A stretch of DNA of 64,000 nucleotides from JADLGL01 sp050184415 (GTDB taxonomy: Bacteria; Pseudomonadota; Alphaproteobacteria; Rhizobiales; Kaistiaceae). Where the stretch lies: NCBI GenBank assembly GCA_050184415.1, contig JBFXAJ010000006.1, positions 1 through 64,000 on the forward strand. The letters run 5' to 3'. Shown here piece by piece: positions 51,633 through 60,213 of this stretch. Below the pieces are notes generated by a model. It saw only the letters and a program-made list of their open reading frames with translations. It was not told the DNA's origin and did no database searches. Position 1 is the first letter of the stretch, and the number at the start of each line of letters is the position of its first letter. Position numbers and translations under genes: made by a program.

Positions 51633-52958
51633 CTATGCTGCGATGAACTCGTTCCAGCGGCGGACCATGTAGCGGTCCTCGTCCATGACCGAGTTCCAGC
51701 AGGCGACGCTGCCCATGCGCTGCTCGAACGAACCGCCGTCGCGGACCGCGCCGGCGCGCTCCATGACCGTGCCGTCCGGCGCGAGGATGTCGCCCTGGGC
51801 CGGCAGGCCCTCCATCCAGAAGCCCCACTCGTCGGGCGACATGAACTCGCGCGCCGTCTCGAGACACGCCGAGTAGTAGCCCTGCCGGTTGAGGTAGGCG
51901 CCGGCCCAGCCCGACATGTACCAGTTGATGTATTCGTACGCCGCGTCGAGTTCGAGGCCGGTGAGATGGCGCGCGAGCCCCAGGCCGCCGCCCCACGCCC
52001 GATAGCCTTCCTGCAGCGGCTGGTAGGTGCACGGGATGCCGCGCGAGCGGACCGCGGCGACCGCCGGCGACCACATCGACTGGATGACGACCTCGCCGGA
52101 GGCCATGAGGTTCACCGACTCGTCGAAGCTGACCCAGAAGGCACGGAACTGGCCGGCGGCCTTGGCGTCCATCAGCATGGCGATGGTGGCGTCGATCTCG
52201 GCCTGGGTCATGTTGCCCTTGTCGACATAGGTCACGAGGCCCATCGCCTCGGCGATCATCGCCGCGTCCATGATGCCGATCGACGGCACGTTGATGATCG
52301 CCGTCTTGCCGGCGAAGGCCGGATCCATGATGTCGGCCCAGGTCGTGATCTCTCGGCCGACGAGGTCGGGACGGATGCCGAGCGTATCGGCGTTGTAGAT
52401 CGTCGGGATCATCGTCATCCAGCCCGTCGGCGTCGGCGAGAACGCCACCGAATCCGGCCCGTCGACGAAGCCGACCGTGTGCGGCGCCGTGCCTTGCGCG
52501 ATCACCGAGTCCGGCGTCAGCTTGCCGTCGATGAAGAGCGGCACGAGCTGGTCGTAATAGGTGAGCCGGCTCACATCCATCGGCTGCATGACGCCGGCCG
52601 GGAACACCTTCTTGCAGATCCAGTATTCGATGTCGGCGATATCGTAGCTGTCGGGCTGCGTCACCGCACGCTGCGAAACGGCGTCGGAATCGAGCGCGGT
52701 CATCTGCAGCGTGAAGCCGAGATCCTCGCGGACCTTGTCGGCGATCGCGTTCTGGTTCGACACGCCGGTGCCGAACTGGCGGAGCACGACGTTCTGGATG
52801 TTCTGCGCCCAGATCGTGGGGAAGCCGGTGATGGCCCCCGAGCCGAGCGCCGCGCCGCCGACGGCGGCGGCGCCCTTGAGCATCGAGCGGCGGGAGAGGC
52901 CCGTCTCCTTGGGCCTGGCCGGCTTCGTGCTTGTCGTGATGTCGTCTGTCATGGCCAT
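51633..52958 (-). CDS. ABC transporter substrate-binding protein (PotD-like, Tat signal)
   Basis: A 441-residue periplasmic protein. The twin-arginine signal is LSRRSMLKGAAAVGGAALG; the mature part has the SBP_bac_1/PotD fold with YYDQLVPLF and AYEYINWYMSG. The ATG at 52958 has AGGAGAG upstream. It is 20 bp after the ATPase gene in the same operon. PotD-like proteins bind polyamines, but many orthologues in catabolic clusters bind other cations or ureides; ligand unknown. Confidence 0.9.
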   Translation of the reverse strand: MAMTDDITTSTKPARPKETGLSRRSMLKGAAAVGGAALGSGAITGFPTIWAQNIQNVVLRQFGTGVSNQNAIADKVREDLGFTLQMTALDSDAVSQRAVTQPDSYDIADIEYWICKKVFPAGVMQPMDVSRLTYYDQLVPLFIDGKLTPDSVIAQGTAPHTVGFVDGPDSVAFSPTPTGWMTMIPTIYNADTLGIRPDLVGREITTWADIMDPAFAGKTAIINVPSIGIMDAAMIAEAMGLVTYVDKGNMTQAEIDATIAMLMDAKAAGQFRAFWVSFDESVNLMASGEVVIQSMWSPAVAAVRSRGIPCTYQPLQEGYRAWGGGLGLARHLTGLELDAAYEYINWYMSGWAGAYLNRQGYYSACLETAREFMSPDEWGFWMEGLPAQGDILAPDGTVMERAGAVRDGGSFEQRMGSVACWNSVMDEDRYMVRRWNEFIAA

Positions 52959-52978
52959 TCTCTCCTGTCTGAAGGCCC

Positions 52979-54061
52979 CTATGCGGGAGAAGCGCCGAGG
53001 ACGTGGACGTCCGGCGGCGACCAGTGGACGGGGACGGCATCGCCACGCTTGAGCGGCGCGCCGAAGAAGGTCGATTCGGGAAGGAGCACCGAGAACTCGT
53101 CGATGCCGGGCGCAGCGATGCCGACCTGGACGCGCTGGCCCCGGTACTCGACGTTGGCGACCAGGCCGGTGAAGCCGAAGCCCGGCGCCGGCGTGCCGCC
53201 GATCTGGACGCGGTCGGCGCGAACGGCGATCGCCGCCGGACCGCCGATGGCGCCGGCCTCGGCCTCCGGAATCGCGAAGGACGCGCTCTCCGCGACCTCG
53301 ACGCTGCGGCCGTCGGCGCCGACCTTCCCGGCAATAACGTTGTGATCGCCCATGAACCGGGCGACGAAAGGGGTCGCGGGCCGGTCGAATACCTCGCGCG
53401 GCGGCGCGGCCTGCTCGATCCGGCCGTTGTTCATCACCACGATGAGGTCGGCGAGCGCCATCGCCTCCTCCTGGCTGTGCGTGACGTGGATGAAGGAGAT
53501 GCCGAGGTCGAGCTGGAGCCGCTTCAGCTCCTGCCGCATGCGGATCTTCAGGAACGGGTCGAGTGCGGACAGCGGCTCGTCGAGGAGGAGCGCCTGCGGG
53601 TCGGTGATCAGTGCCCGGGCGAGCGCCACGCGCTGCTGCTGACCGCCCGACAGCTGCGCCGGACGGCGGTCGGCATAGGGCGCCATCTGCATCAGGCTGA
53701 GCATGTCGAGCGCCTTGGCGCGCCGCTCGGCCTTCGCCACGCCCCGCATCTTGAGGCTGAAGGCGACGTTGTCGACCAGGTTGAGATGAGGGAAGAGCGC
53801 GTAGCTCTGGAACATCATCGACGTTCCGCGCTTCGCCGGCGGCAGGTCCGTCACCACCACATGGTCGAGCCGGACGTCGCCCGCGCTGATGTCCTCGTGG
53901 CCGGCGATCATCCGCAGCGTCGAGGTCTTGCCGCAGCCCGACGGGCCGAGAAGGCAGCAATAGGTGCCGGCCTTGACCTTGAGCGTGACATTGTCGACGG
54001 CGACGGTCGCGCCGTAGCGCTTGGTCACTCCGATCAGCTCAACGTCGGCTGGCTTGGACAC
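52979..54061 (-). CDS. ABC transporter ATP-binding protein (PotA-like)
   Basis: A 360-residue ATPase with Walker A GPSGCGKTS, signature LSGGQQQRVALARAL, Walker B LLLDEPLSALDPFL, and a C-terminal TOBE domain. It begins with GTG and is the first gene of the transporter operon. It is divergent from the GntR gene, so expression is probably regulated by it. Confidence 0.92.
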   Translation of the reverse strand: MSKPADVELIGVTKRYGATVAVDNVTLKVKAGTYCCLLGPSGCGKTSTLRMIAGHEDISAGDVRLDHVVVTDLPPAKRGTSMMFQSYALFPHLNLVDNVAFSLKMRGVAKAERRAKALDMLSLMQMAPYADRRPAQLSGGQQQRVALARALITDPQALLLDEPLSALDPFLKIRMRQELKRLQLDLGISFIHVTHSQEEAMALADLIVVMNNGRIEQAAPPREVFDRPATPFVARFMGDHNVIAGKVGADGRSVEVAESASFAIPEAEAGAIGGPAAIAVRADRVQIGGTPAPGFGFTGLVANVEYRGQRVQVGIAAPGIDEFSVLLPESTFFGAPLKRGDAVPVHWSPPDVHVLGASPA

Positions 54062-54365
54062 GCGGCCTCCATCGTCTGATGGAGGAGTGGAGCAAGGGGT
54101 GTGCCAAACGCGCTCAGCGGAACACGATCGATACGGGAGCCAGCGAAACCAAGGGTTTGATGGACCGCGCCGGGCGTCGCATTGGCGTCCGGGGACGTCG
54201 TGCTCGGGCCGGCCGTATCGCCTGATTCACAGGCAGCGGGTGCATCACTGCATCCGATGACAGCAAAGATCGTATACAATCTGTGCCGCGCACTGCGTAC
54301 GGTTGCCGGCTGGCACGCGTCGATTCCGGCGGCTAGACTTCGCTGCGAACGCCACCGGATTCCCC
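54062..54365. other. Divergent regulatory region between potA-like gene and gntR
   Basis: About 300 bp with no gene. It holds the palindrome AGAT-C-GTATAC-A-ATCT and must contain promoters for both directions. A minus-strand frame here (54034-54279) is a shadow without conserved features. Confidence 0.5.
54267..54282. promoter_or_regulatory. Candidate GntR/FCD operator (AGATCGTATACAATCT)
   Basis: The 16-bp element is palindromic at 14 positions around GTATAC. GntR-family FCD regulators often bind short dyads with GTATAC or TNGTNNACNA cores. It lies about 85 bases before the gntR start and 205 before the potA-like start, so it could control both. Confidence 0.6.
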
Positions 54366-55097
54366 ATGCTCAACGAGGCACTCGGCGCCGCGGACCGCCC
54401 GCGGTCGGCAGCCGACCAGACCCACCGGCTCCAGGAGACGCTCTACGACGCGATCGTGGAGCAGCGGCTGCCGCCCGGCACGAAGCTGTCCGAAGCCGAT
54501 GTCGGGGCCGCGTTCCAGGTCAGCCGGACGATCACGCGCCGGGCGCTCCACTCGCTGGCCCATGCCGGGATCGTCACCATCGAGCGCAACCGCGGCGCCT
54601 TCGTCGCCCGCCCCGACCCGGAGGAAGCGCGCCAGGTCTTCGCAGCCCGGAGAACCGTGGAGCCCGAACTCGCGCGCCGCGCGGCCCGCAATTGCACCAA
54701 GGCCGACCTCGCTCGGCTGCGGAAGCATATCGAGGCGGAGGCCGCGGCGCTCAAGCGTGGCGATCGCCGGGCCGCGATCCGGCTCTCCGGCGATTTCCAC
54801 GTCCGGATCGCGGAGGCGGCACGGAACGAGGTGTTGGCCCGCTTCCTGCGTGACCTCACGGCGCGCACGTCGTTGATCGTGGCCCTCTACGGCCGTTCGC
54901 GGGTCTCGGCGTGCGGCGTCGACGAACACCGGGAGCTCTACGACTTGCTGTCACGCCATGACGAGAAGGGAGCGCCCGCCGCGATGCTCCACCATCTCGA
55001 GCACATCGAAGCCGACCTCGACCTTGGCGACGCTGTCGAGGAAGCAGTGGACCTCACCGCCATCCTGCGGTCCGTCGCCGACGCGCGGGCGGGCTAG
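54366..55097 (+). CDS. GntR-family transcriptional regulator (FCD domain)
   Basis: A 243-residue regulator. The winged helix is at about residues 20-85 (ETLYDAIVEQRLPPGTKLSEADVGAAF, then VSRTITRRALHSLAHAG), followed by an FCD effector domain with the conserved metal-binding pattern (FHVRIAEAA, HRELYDLL and HHLEHIE). Such regulators sense small organic acids or metabolites and are typical of catabolic clusters. It is divergent from the transporter operon and two bases before upp. Confidence 0.88.
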   Translation: MLNEALGAADRPRSAADQTHRLQETLYDAIVEQRLPPGTKLSEADVGAAFQVSRTITRRALHSLAHAGIVTIERNRGAFVARPDPEEARQVFAARRTVEPELARRAARNCTKADLARLRKHIEAEAAALKRGDRRAAIRLSGDFHVRIAEAARNEVLARFLRDLTARTSLIVALYGRSRVSACGVDEHRELYDLLSRHDEKGAPAAMLHHLEHIEADLDLGDAVEEAVDLTAILRSVADARAG

Positions 55098-55099
55098 GC

Positions 55100-55729
55100 A
55101 TGGCGTCCGTCACGGTCGTCGACCACGCCCTTGTCCAGCACAAGCTGACGCTCCTTCGCGACAAGACCTGCCCGACGGCGAATTTCCGGCAGCTCGTGAA
55201 GGAGCTCGCGCTCCTCCTTGGCTACGAGGTCACGCGCGACCTGCCGCTGACGACGGTGCAGATCGAAACGCCGCTGCGGCCGATGGAGTCGCCAAAGCTC
55301 GACGGCAAGAAGCTCGTCTTCGCCTCGATTCTCCGCGCCGGCGAAGGGCTCCTCGCCGGGCTTCTCGAGCTCGTTCCGTCCGCGCGGGTCTCGCATATCG
55401 GAATCTACCGCGACCACGACACGCTCCGGGCGGTGCAGTATTTCTTCAAGGCGCCGGAGGACATGGCGAGCCGGCAGGTGATCGTCGTCGATCCGATGCT
55501 GGCGACCGGCAATTCCGTCGTCCACGCGATCGACCTCCTGAAACGGTCGGGCGCCAGGGACATCCGCTTCCTCTGCCTCCTCGCGGCGCCCGAAGGGATC
55601 GCCCATCTCCAGGCTGCGCACCCCGACGTTCCGATCGTCACCGCCGCCATCGACGAGAAGCTGAACGAGAACGGCTACATCACCCCTGGCCTCGGCGACG
55701 CCGGCGGCCGGATGTTCGGCACCACCTAG
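55100..55729 (+). CDS. upp: Uracil phosphoribosyltransferase
   Basis: A 209-residue salvage enzyme that makes UMP from uracil and PRPP. It has VVDHALVQHKLTLLRD at the N-terminus, the PRPP loop VVDPMLATGNSV, and GYITPGLGDAGGRMFGT at the C-terminus. Length is normal. It begins two bases after the GntR gene and is probably co-transcribed with it, which links pyrimidine salvage to the control of the catabolic cluster. Confidence 0.95.
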   Translation: MASVTVVDHALVQHKLTLLRDKTCPTANFRQLVKELALLLGYEVTRDLPLTTVQIETPLRPMESPKLDGKKLVFASILRAGEGLLAGLLELVPSARVSHIGIYRDHDTLRAVQYFFKAPEDMASRQVIVVDPMLATGNSVVHAIDLLKRSGARDIRFLCLLAAPEGIAHLQAAHPDVPIVTAAIDEKLNENGYITPGLGDAGGRMFGTT

Positions 55730-55732
55730 CGG

Positions 55733-56149
55733 CTAGGGCTGCTCCGCGCCGAGCGCGTCGAGTGCGGCGCGGGCGACCGTGAGGTCCTGCTCGCCGGTGC
55801 CGGAGCCGACGCCGATGCCGCCGACACATTGCCCGTCGATGATGATCGGCACGCCACCCTTGAGGTTGATGAACTTGCCGCCGCTGCCGACTGCGAGGCT
55901 CTGCGCCAGCACCGGGTCGAGGCCGGAGGTCGCTGCCCGCGACGACGCGGCGGTCATCGCCTTCGCCCGCGACGTCTCGATCGACAGGAATTTCGAGCCG
56001 TCCATCCGGACGAAGGCCAGCAGCACGCCGCTGGCGTCGACGATCGTGATGTTCTGCGGCACGCCCATCTCCTCGGCCTTCGCGACCGCTGCGGCCAGCG
56101 CCTTGAGCGCGCCGGCATGGGTGAGCCGAAGGCTCTGCTGGATGTCCAT
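55733..56149 (-). CDS. GlcG/HbpS-like haem-binding-family protein
   Basis: A 138-residue protein of the GlcG/DUF336 fold. The typical motifs are LRLTHAGALKALAAAVAKAEEMGVP, ITIVDASGVLLAFVRMD and GGVPIIIDGQCVGGIGVGSGT. AAGGAG precedes the ATG at 56149. Some members bind haem or cobalamin; others are of unknown function. Related genes are common in catabolic clusters. It is convergent with upp. Confidence 0.85.
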   Translation of the reverse strand: MDIQQSLRLTHAGALKALAAAVAKAEEMGVPQNITIVDASGVLLAFVRMDGSKFLSIETSRAKAMTAASSRAATSGLDPVLAQSLAVGSGGKFINLKGGVPIIIDGQCVGGIGVGSGTGEQDLTVARAALDALGAEQP

Positions 56150-56208
56150 ACTGTTTGCTCCTTGTGGCGCGGTGGCCAGGTGCTCTTCCACGCCGCGACC
56201 CTCTCCGT

Positions 56209-56290
56209 CGTCACCCCGGCGACGGCCGGGGCCCATTGTTGGGTCTCGTCGAGGAACGAAGGATGGATCCCGGCCTCCGCCGGGATGACG
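56209..56290. repeat. Intergenic inverted repeat (GGATCCCGGCCTCCGCCGGGATGAC type)
   Basis: The stretch contains GTCGTCACCCCGGCGACGGCCGGGG (56209 onward) and, in the 3' part, GATCCCGGCCTCCGCCGGGATGAC, each with a GC-rich stem. It sits between the GlcG-like gene and the dihydropyrimidinase gene. Repeats of this kind are widespread in proteobacterial intergenic DNA. A shadow frame reads through it. Confidence 0.65.
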
Positions 56291-56350
56291 AGGTGGAGGG
56301 CGGAGTCAGGGCCGCCCCGCCCCACCGGCGCCACCCCGCCGAGATCCGCC

Positions 56351-57754
56351 TCAGCAGTACATCGAATAGTCCCGCCGCAGGAAAGATCCATCCCCCGGCT
56401 CGCCGAGGATCCGCCCTTCCTCCATCACCGGTTTTCCACGCAGGATTGTCATGACCGGCCACCCCGTGACCGAAAGGCCTTCATAGGGCGTGTAGTCGGC
56501 GCCGTGATGGAGGATCTCCTGGCGGATCGTCTCCTTCCGCTTCGGGTCCCACAGCACGATGTCCGCGTCGAATCCCGCCGCGATCGATCCTTTCCGCGGG
56601 TAGAGGCCGTACATCTTGGCGTGGTTGGTCGACGTCAGCGCGACGAACTCGTTCGCACTGATCCGCCCCTCGACGACCCCCTTCGAATAGAGGATCGGCA
56701 GTCGCGTCTCGATGCCTGGGATGCCGTTCGGGACCCACCGGAACGACGTCCGGCCCTGCGGCCGCAGCTTGCCCTCGACATCGTCGTAGCGGAACGGGCA
56801 ATGGTCGGAGGAGAAGACCTGAAACACGCCGGTCCTGATGCCCTCCCAGATCGCCTCCCAGGAGGCGTGGTCACGCGGCGGCGGCGAGCAGACGTATTTG
56901 CCGCCGGTCTCGTCCATGTTGAGGCCCCGGAGGTCGTCGGCCGTCAGCGCGATGTATTGCGGACAGGTTTCGCCAAAGACCTTCAGCCCCTTGAGCTGCG
57001 CCCAGCGGATCTGCTCCATCGGCTCGCGACCGGAGACGTGGACGATCATGATCGGCACGTCCGTCAGCTCGGCATGGCTGATCGCCCGATGCGTCGCCTC
57101 GCGCTCGACCGATGCCGGCCGCGACACGGCGTGGTAGTAGGGCGCCGTCTTCCCCGCCCGCTCCAGCCGCTCCGTCATGAAGCGGATCGCGTCGTAGCCC
57201 TCGCAATGGACCATCACCAGCGCCCGGCACTCGCGGGCGCATGCGAACACTTCCAGCAACTGGCGGTCGTTGAGCACGAGGTCGTCATAGGTCATGAAGA
57301 CCTTGAAGGAGCTGTAGCCGTCGCCGACCAGCGACGGCAGCTCCTGGCCCAAGACGCTCGGCGTCGGGTCCGACACGATGAGATGGAAGGCGTGGTCGGC
57401 GTAGCACTTGCCGTCGGCGAGCTTCCGATACTCCTCGACGCTGGCGCGGAGGCCGGCGCCGCGCGGCTGGGTCGCGAAGGGCATCACCGTCGTGTTGCCG
57501 CCGGCGATGGCCGAGCGCGTGCCGCTCTCGAAATCGTCGGCCATCTTCGCGCCATTGAAGGGCTGCGCGAGGTGGACGTGGCTGTCGATTCCGCCGGGCA
57601 TCACGAGGAGGCTCGACGCATCGATCTCCTTCGCGCCGCGCTCGAGCTCCAGCCCGACGGCAACGATGCGGTCGGCGCGGACGCCGACATCGGCGCGCAT
57701 GGTATCGGCCGCCGTGACGACCGTTCCGCCGCGTATGACGAGGTCGAAATCCAT
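56351..57754 (-). CDS. Dihydropyrimidinase/hydantoinase-family hydrolase
   Basis: A 467-residue cyclic amidohydrolase. Metal ligands are HVH in GGIDSHVH, the carboxylated Lys in SSFKVFMTYDD, His in LVMVHCEGYD, His in MIVHVSG, and Asp in SSDHCPF. The ATG at 57754 is chosen because the family begins LVIRGGTVV. The fold covers D-hydantoinase, dihydropyrimidinase and allantoinase; the racemase and urate genes nearby make ureide or hydantoin substrates likely, but the exact substrate is open. It is seven bases after the deaminase gene, in one operon. Confidence 0.9.
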   Translation of the reverse strand: MDFDLVIRGGTVVTAADTMRADVGVRADRIVAVGLELERGAKEIDASSLLVMPGGIDSHVHLAQPFNGAKMADDFESGTRSAIAGGNTTVMPFATQPRGAGLRASVEEYRKLADGKCYADHAFHLIVSDPTPSVLGQELPSLVGDGYSSFKVFMTYDDLVLNDRQLLEVFACARECRALVMVHCEGYDAIRFMTERLERAGKTAPYYHAVSRPASVEREATHRAISHAELTDVPIMIVHVSGREPMEQIRWAQLKGLKVFGETCPQYIALTADDLRGLNMDETGGKYVCSPPPRDHASWEAIWEGIRTGVFQVFSSDHCPFRYDDVEGKLRPQGRTSFRWVPNGIPGIETRLPILYSKGVVEGRISANEFVALTSTNHAKMYGLYPRKGSIAAGFDADIVLWDPKRKETIRQEILHHGADYTPYEGLSVTGWPVMTILRGKPVMEEGRILGEPGDGSFLRRDYSMYC

Positions 57755-57761
57755 CGCCGCC

Positions 57762-58229
57762 TCAGTACGGCACCTTGTTCGGCAGCACGTCCCATTCGCT
57801 GAAGACGGCCTTCGCCTCGTCGCGGAGGAGGCCGACCGTCGGAATCTCCCGCTCGGGCAATGGCTTGGCGATCTCGCGGTACAGGAAGGCGTCGTCGAAA
57901 TCGTGCGCGGCCGCGTCGTCCTTCGTGCCGGCGAAATAGATCTTCGACACCCGCGCCCAATAGGCCGAGGCAAGGCACATCGGGCACGGCTCGCACGAAG
58001 TGTAGAGCTCGGTGCCGGTCAACTCGAACGAGCCGACCTCGCGGCAGGCATTCCGGATCGCCATGACCTCGGCATGGGCCGTCGGGTCGTTGGTGGACGA
58101 TACGGCGTTCCAGCCCTCGGCGATGATCGTCCCGCCGCGGACGATGACCGCGCCGAAAGGACCGCCATCGAGCCTGTGCATGTGGATGCGCGACAGCTCG
58201 ATCGCTCGGCGCATGAACGTCTCTTCCAT
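57762..58229 (-). CDS. Nucleoside/guanine deaminase-like zinc enzyme
   Basis: A 155-residue member of the cytidine-deaminase superfamily. Zinc-binding motifs are HAE (52-54, E54 as proton shuttle) and PCPMC (81-85). The C-terminal FLYREIAKPLPEREIP resembles the guanine deaminase (GuaD) family, which has about 155 residues. It could convert guanine to xanthine and thus feed urate formation. The ATG at 58229 gives the correct length; the frame extends to 58535 over the divergent Rieske gene. Substrate inferred from length and motif, not proven. Confidence 0.85.
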   Translation of the reverse strand: MEETFMRRAIELSRIHMHRLDGGPFGAVIVRGGTIIAEGWNAVSSTNDPTAHAEVMAIRNACREVGSFELTGTELYTSCEPCPMCLASAYWARVSKIYFAGTKDDAAAHDFDDAFLYREIAKPLPEREIPTVGLLRDEAKAVFSEWDVLPNKVPY

Positions 58230-58368
58230 GCCGGCGAACGTCGCAAAGCGCTTCGGGGCACAGCAAGGCGAAGCCATGGGCAGCACGCGTGATTCTGCCC
58301 AATCCATAGCCATCGTCGCGGAAAAATCGGCAGGTGACGGCGCCGCCGGAGGCGTAGCATCGCGCATC

Positions 58369-59427
58369 ATGGATGACGGCGCTCCCATGGCGTCCGCCAT
58401 TGCGGACCGCCTGCCCTTCCCGCGCGAGGCTACGTTCCACCCCGCCGACTGGGCGGTGCTATCGCGCTCCTGGTTCCCGGTCGCCCGTTCCGACGAGGTG
58501 CTGGAGAAGCCGATCCGCGCCCGGCTCCTCGACACGGATGTCGTCGTCTATCGCACCAACGGCGCCGCCCGCGTCGCCCGCGACCTCTGCTTCCATCGCG
58601 GCACCGCGCTCAGTCTCGGCTGGGTCGAGGGTGAGGCGATCGTCTGCCCCTATCACGGCTTCCAGTACGGCCCGGACGGAACCTGCCTGAAAGTGCCGGC
58701 GCATCCGGACATGGCGATCCCGCCAAAGCTCAGGATCACGACCTTCCCGGCCGCGGAGCGCTACGGCCTCATCTGGACCACGCTCAACGGCCCGTCAGAG
58801 CCTTTGTTGCCGGAATTTCCGGCGTGGGAGGACCCCGATTACCAGGCGATCATGGCGCCGACGATCGACATCGCTGGATCGGCGGGGCGCCAGGTCGAGG
58901 GCTTCCTCGACGTCGCCCATTTCGCCTGGGCCCACAACAGCTCGTTCGCGGTCCGCGAGAACCAGATCGTCCCGACCTACAAGGTCGAGCGCACCGCGCG
59001 CGGCATCCGCTCGCAATATGTCTCGTCGGTCAGCAACTATCCGGTCGGCCTCCACCACCTCGCACCGCCCGATTTCCAGTGGCTCCGCGACTTCGAGGTC
59101 TTTCCGCCGTTCGCGGCGCGGCTGATCGTGCATTTCCCGAATGGCGGCCGGCTCAACATCCTCAATGCCGCCTCGCCGATCGCTGCGCGAAAGACCCGGC
59201 TGTTCGTCCCGATCGCAAAGAACTTCGACAAGCACATCCCGGTCGAGGACGTGCATGCCTTCAACCTCACGATCTTCAACGAGGACCGGGTGATGGTGGA
59301 ATCGCAGCGGCCGGAGGATCTGCCGCTCGACATCACGATGGAAGCCCACATCGCCGCCGACCGGACCTCGATCGCCTACCGCAAGCTCCTCAAGGAATCC
59401 GGGCTCGGCGCGCTCTATTTCAGCTAG
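58369..59427 (+). CDS. Rieske [2Fe-2S] oxygenase alpha subunit, unknown substrate
   Basis: A 352-residue Rieske non-haem iron oxygenase. The cluster ligands are C74 and H76 in DLCFHRG, and C93 and H96 in CPYHGF. Mononuclear iron motif is DVAHFAWAH. It resembles the VanA/PobA-like single-component-family oxygenases, a group that includes the N-demethylases NdmA/NdmB (about 350 residues). No reductase or ferredoxin gene is adjacent in this window. It is divergent from the deaminase gene, and its last four bases overlap the convergent permease stop. In this purine/hydantoin cluster it might oxidise or N-dealkylate a heterocycle (inference). Confidence 0.85.
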   Translation: MDDGAPMASAIADRLPFPREATFHPADWAVLSRSWFPVARSDEVLEKPIRARLLDTDVVVYRTNGAARVARDLCFHRGTALSLGWVEGEAIVCPYHGFQYGPDGTCLKVPAHPDMAIPPKLRITTFPAAERYGLIWTTLNGPSEPLLPEFPAWEDPDYQAIMAPTIDIAGSAGRQVEGFLDVAHFAWAHNSSFAVRENQIVPTYKVERTARGIRSQYVSSVSNYPVGLHHLAPPDFQWLRDFEVFPPFAARLIVHFPNGGRLNILNAASPIAARKTRLFVPIAKNFDKHIPVEDVHAFNLTIFNEDRVMVESQRPEDLPLDITMEAHIAADRTSIAYRKLLKESGLGALYFS

Positions 59428-60197
59428 CGCGCGGTGAAGCCCGAGCGGTGCGCCCAGCGCGTCGTGCGCCGCTCGACGATCGCCATCGCCGCGTACATCA
59501 GGATGCCCTGCACGGCGAGGACGACGAGGCAGGCATAGATCAGCGGCACGCGGAACTGCGCCTGCGCGGCCAGCATCAGATGGCCGATGCCGTTGTTGGA
59601 GGCGATGCTTTCGGAGATCACCGAGCCGACGAAGGCGAGCGTGATGGCGATCTTCAACGAGCCGAAGAAATAGGGCAGCGCGCGGGGGATCCCGACCTTT
59701 CGCATGATGTCGAGCTTCGAGCCGCCGAGAGCGCGGAGCACGTCCTCCATCTCGGGCTCGATGGTCGCAAGTCCCGTCGCGACGTTCACGACGATGGGGA
59801 AGAACGAGATCAGGAACGCCGTGATCACCGCCGGCACCGCGCCGATGCCGAACCACAGCACGAGGATCGGCACGATCGCGACCTTCGGGATCGCGTTGAA
59901 GCCGACCATCAGCGGATAGAGGCCGGCATAGAGCGTGCGCGACCCACCGACGAGGAGGCCGAGCCCGAGGCCGAAGACGACGGCGAGGCCGAAGCCGACC
60001 AGCGTGGTCGCGAGCGTATAGAGCGACTCGCGCCACAGGACGCCGGCATAGGTGCCGAAGGCCTGTGCGACCGCGAGCGGCGCGGGGAGGAAGAAGGCGG
60101 GGATGTCGAAGAGGTCGACGGCAGCCTGCCAGACCGCGATGAGGAGCAGCAGGAAGAACAGCGGGGCAACGATCCGGATCGCGGTGCCGCGGCTCAA
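59424..60197 (-). CDS. ABC transporter permease (SsuC/TauC-like)
   Basis: A 257-residue permease of the NitT/TauT family with about six spans and the EAA loop DVLRALGGSKLDIMRKVGIPRALPYFFG. It begins with TTG and is the last gene of the three-gene transporter. It takes up organic nutrients such as taurine, sulfonates, nitrate or pyrimidines in known systems; here the ligand is unknown. Confidence 0.9.
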   Translation of the reverse strand: MSRGTAIRIVAPLFFLLLLIAVWQAAVDLFDIPAFFLPAPLAVAQAFGTYAGVLWRESLYTLATTLVGFGLAVVFGLGLGLLVGGSRTLYAGLYPLMVGFNAIPKVAIVPILVLWFGIGAVPAVITAFLISFFPIVVNVATGLATIEPEMEDVLRALGGSKLDIMRKVGIPRALPYFFGSLKIAITLAFVGSVISESIASNNGIGHLMLAAQAQFRVPLIYACLVVLAVQGILMYAAMAIVERRTTRWAHRSGFTAR

Positions 60198-60213
60198 TCC
60201 CTTGCCTCCGCCG

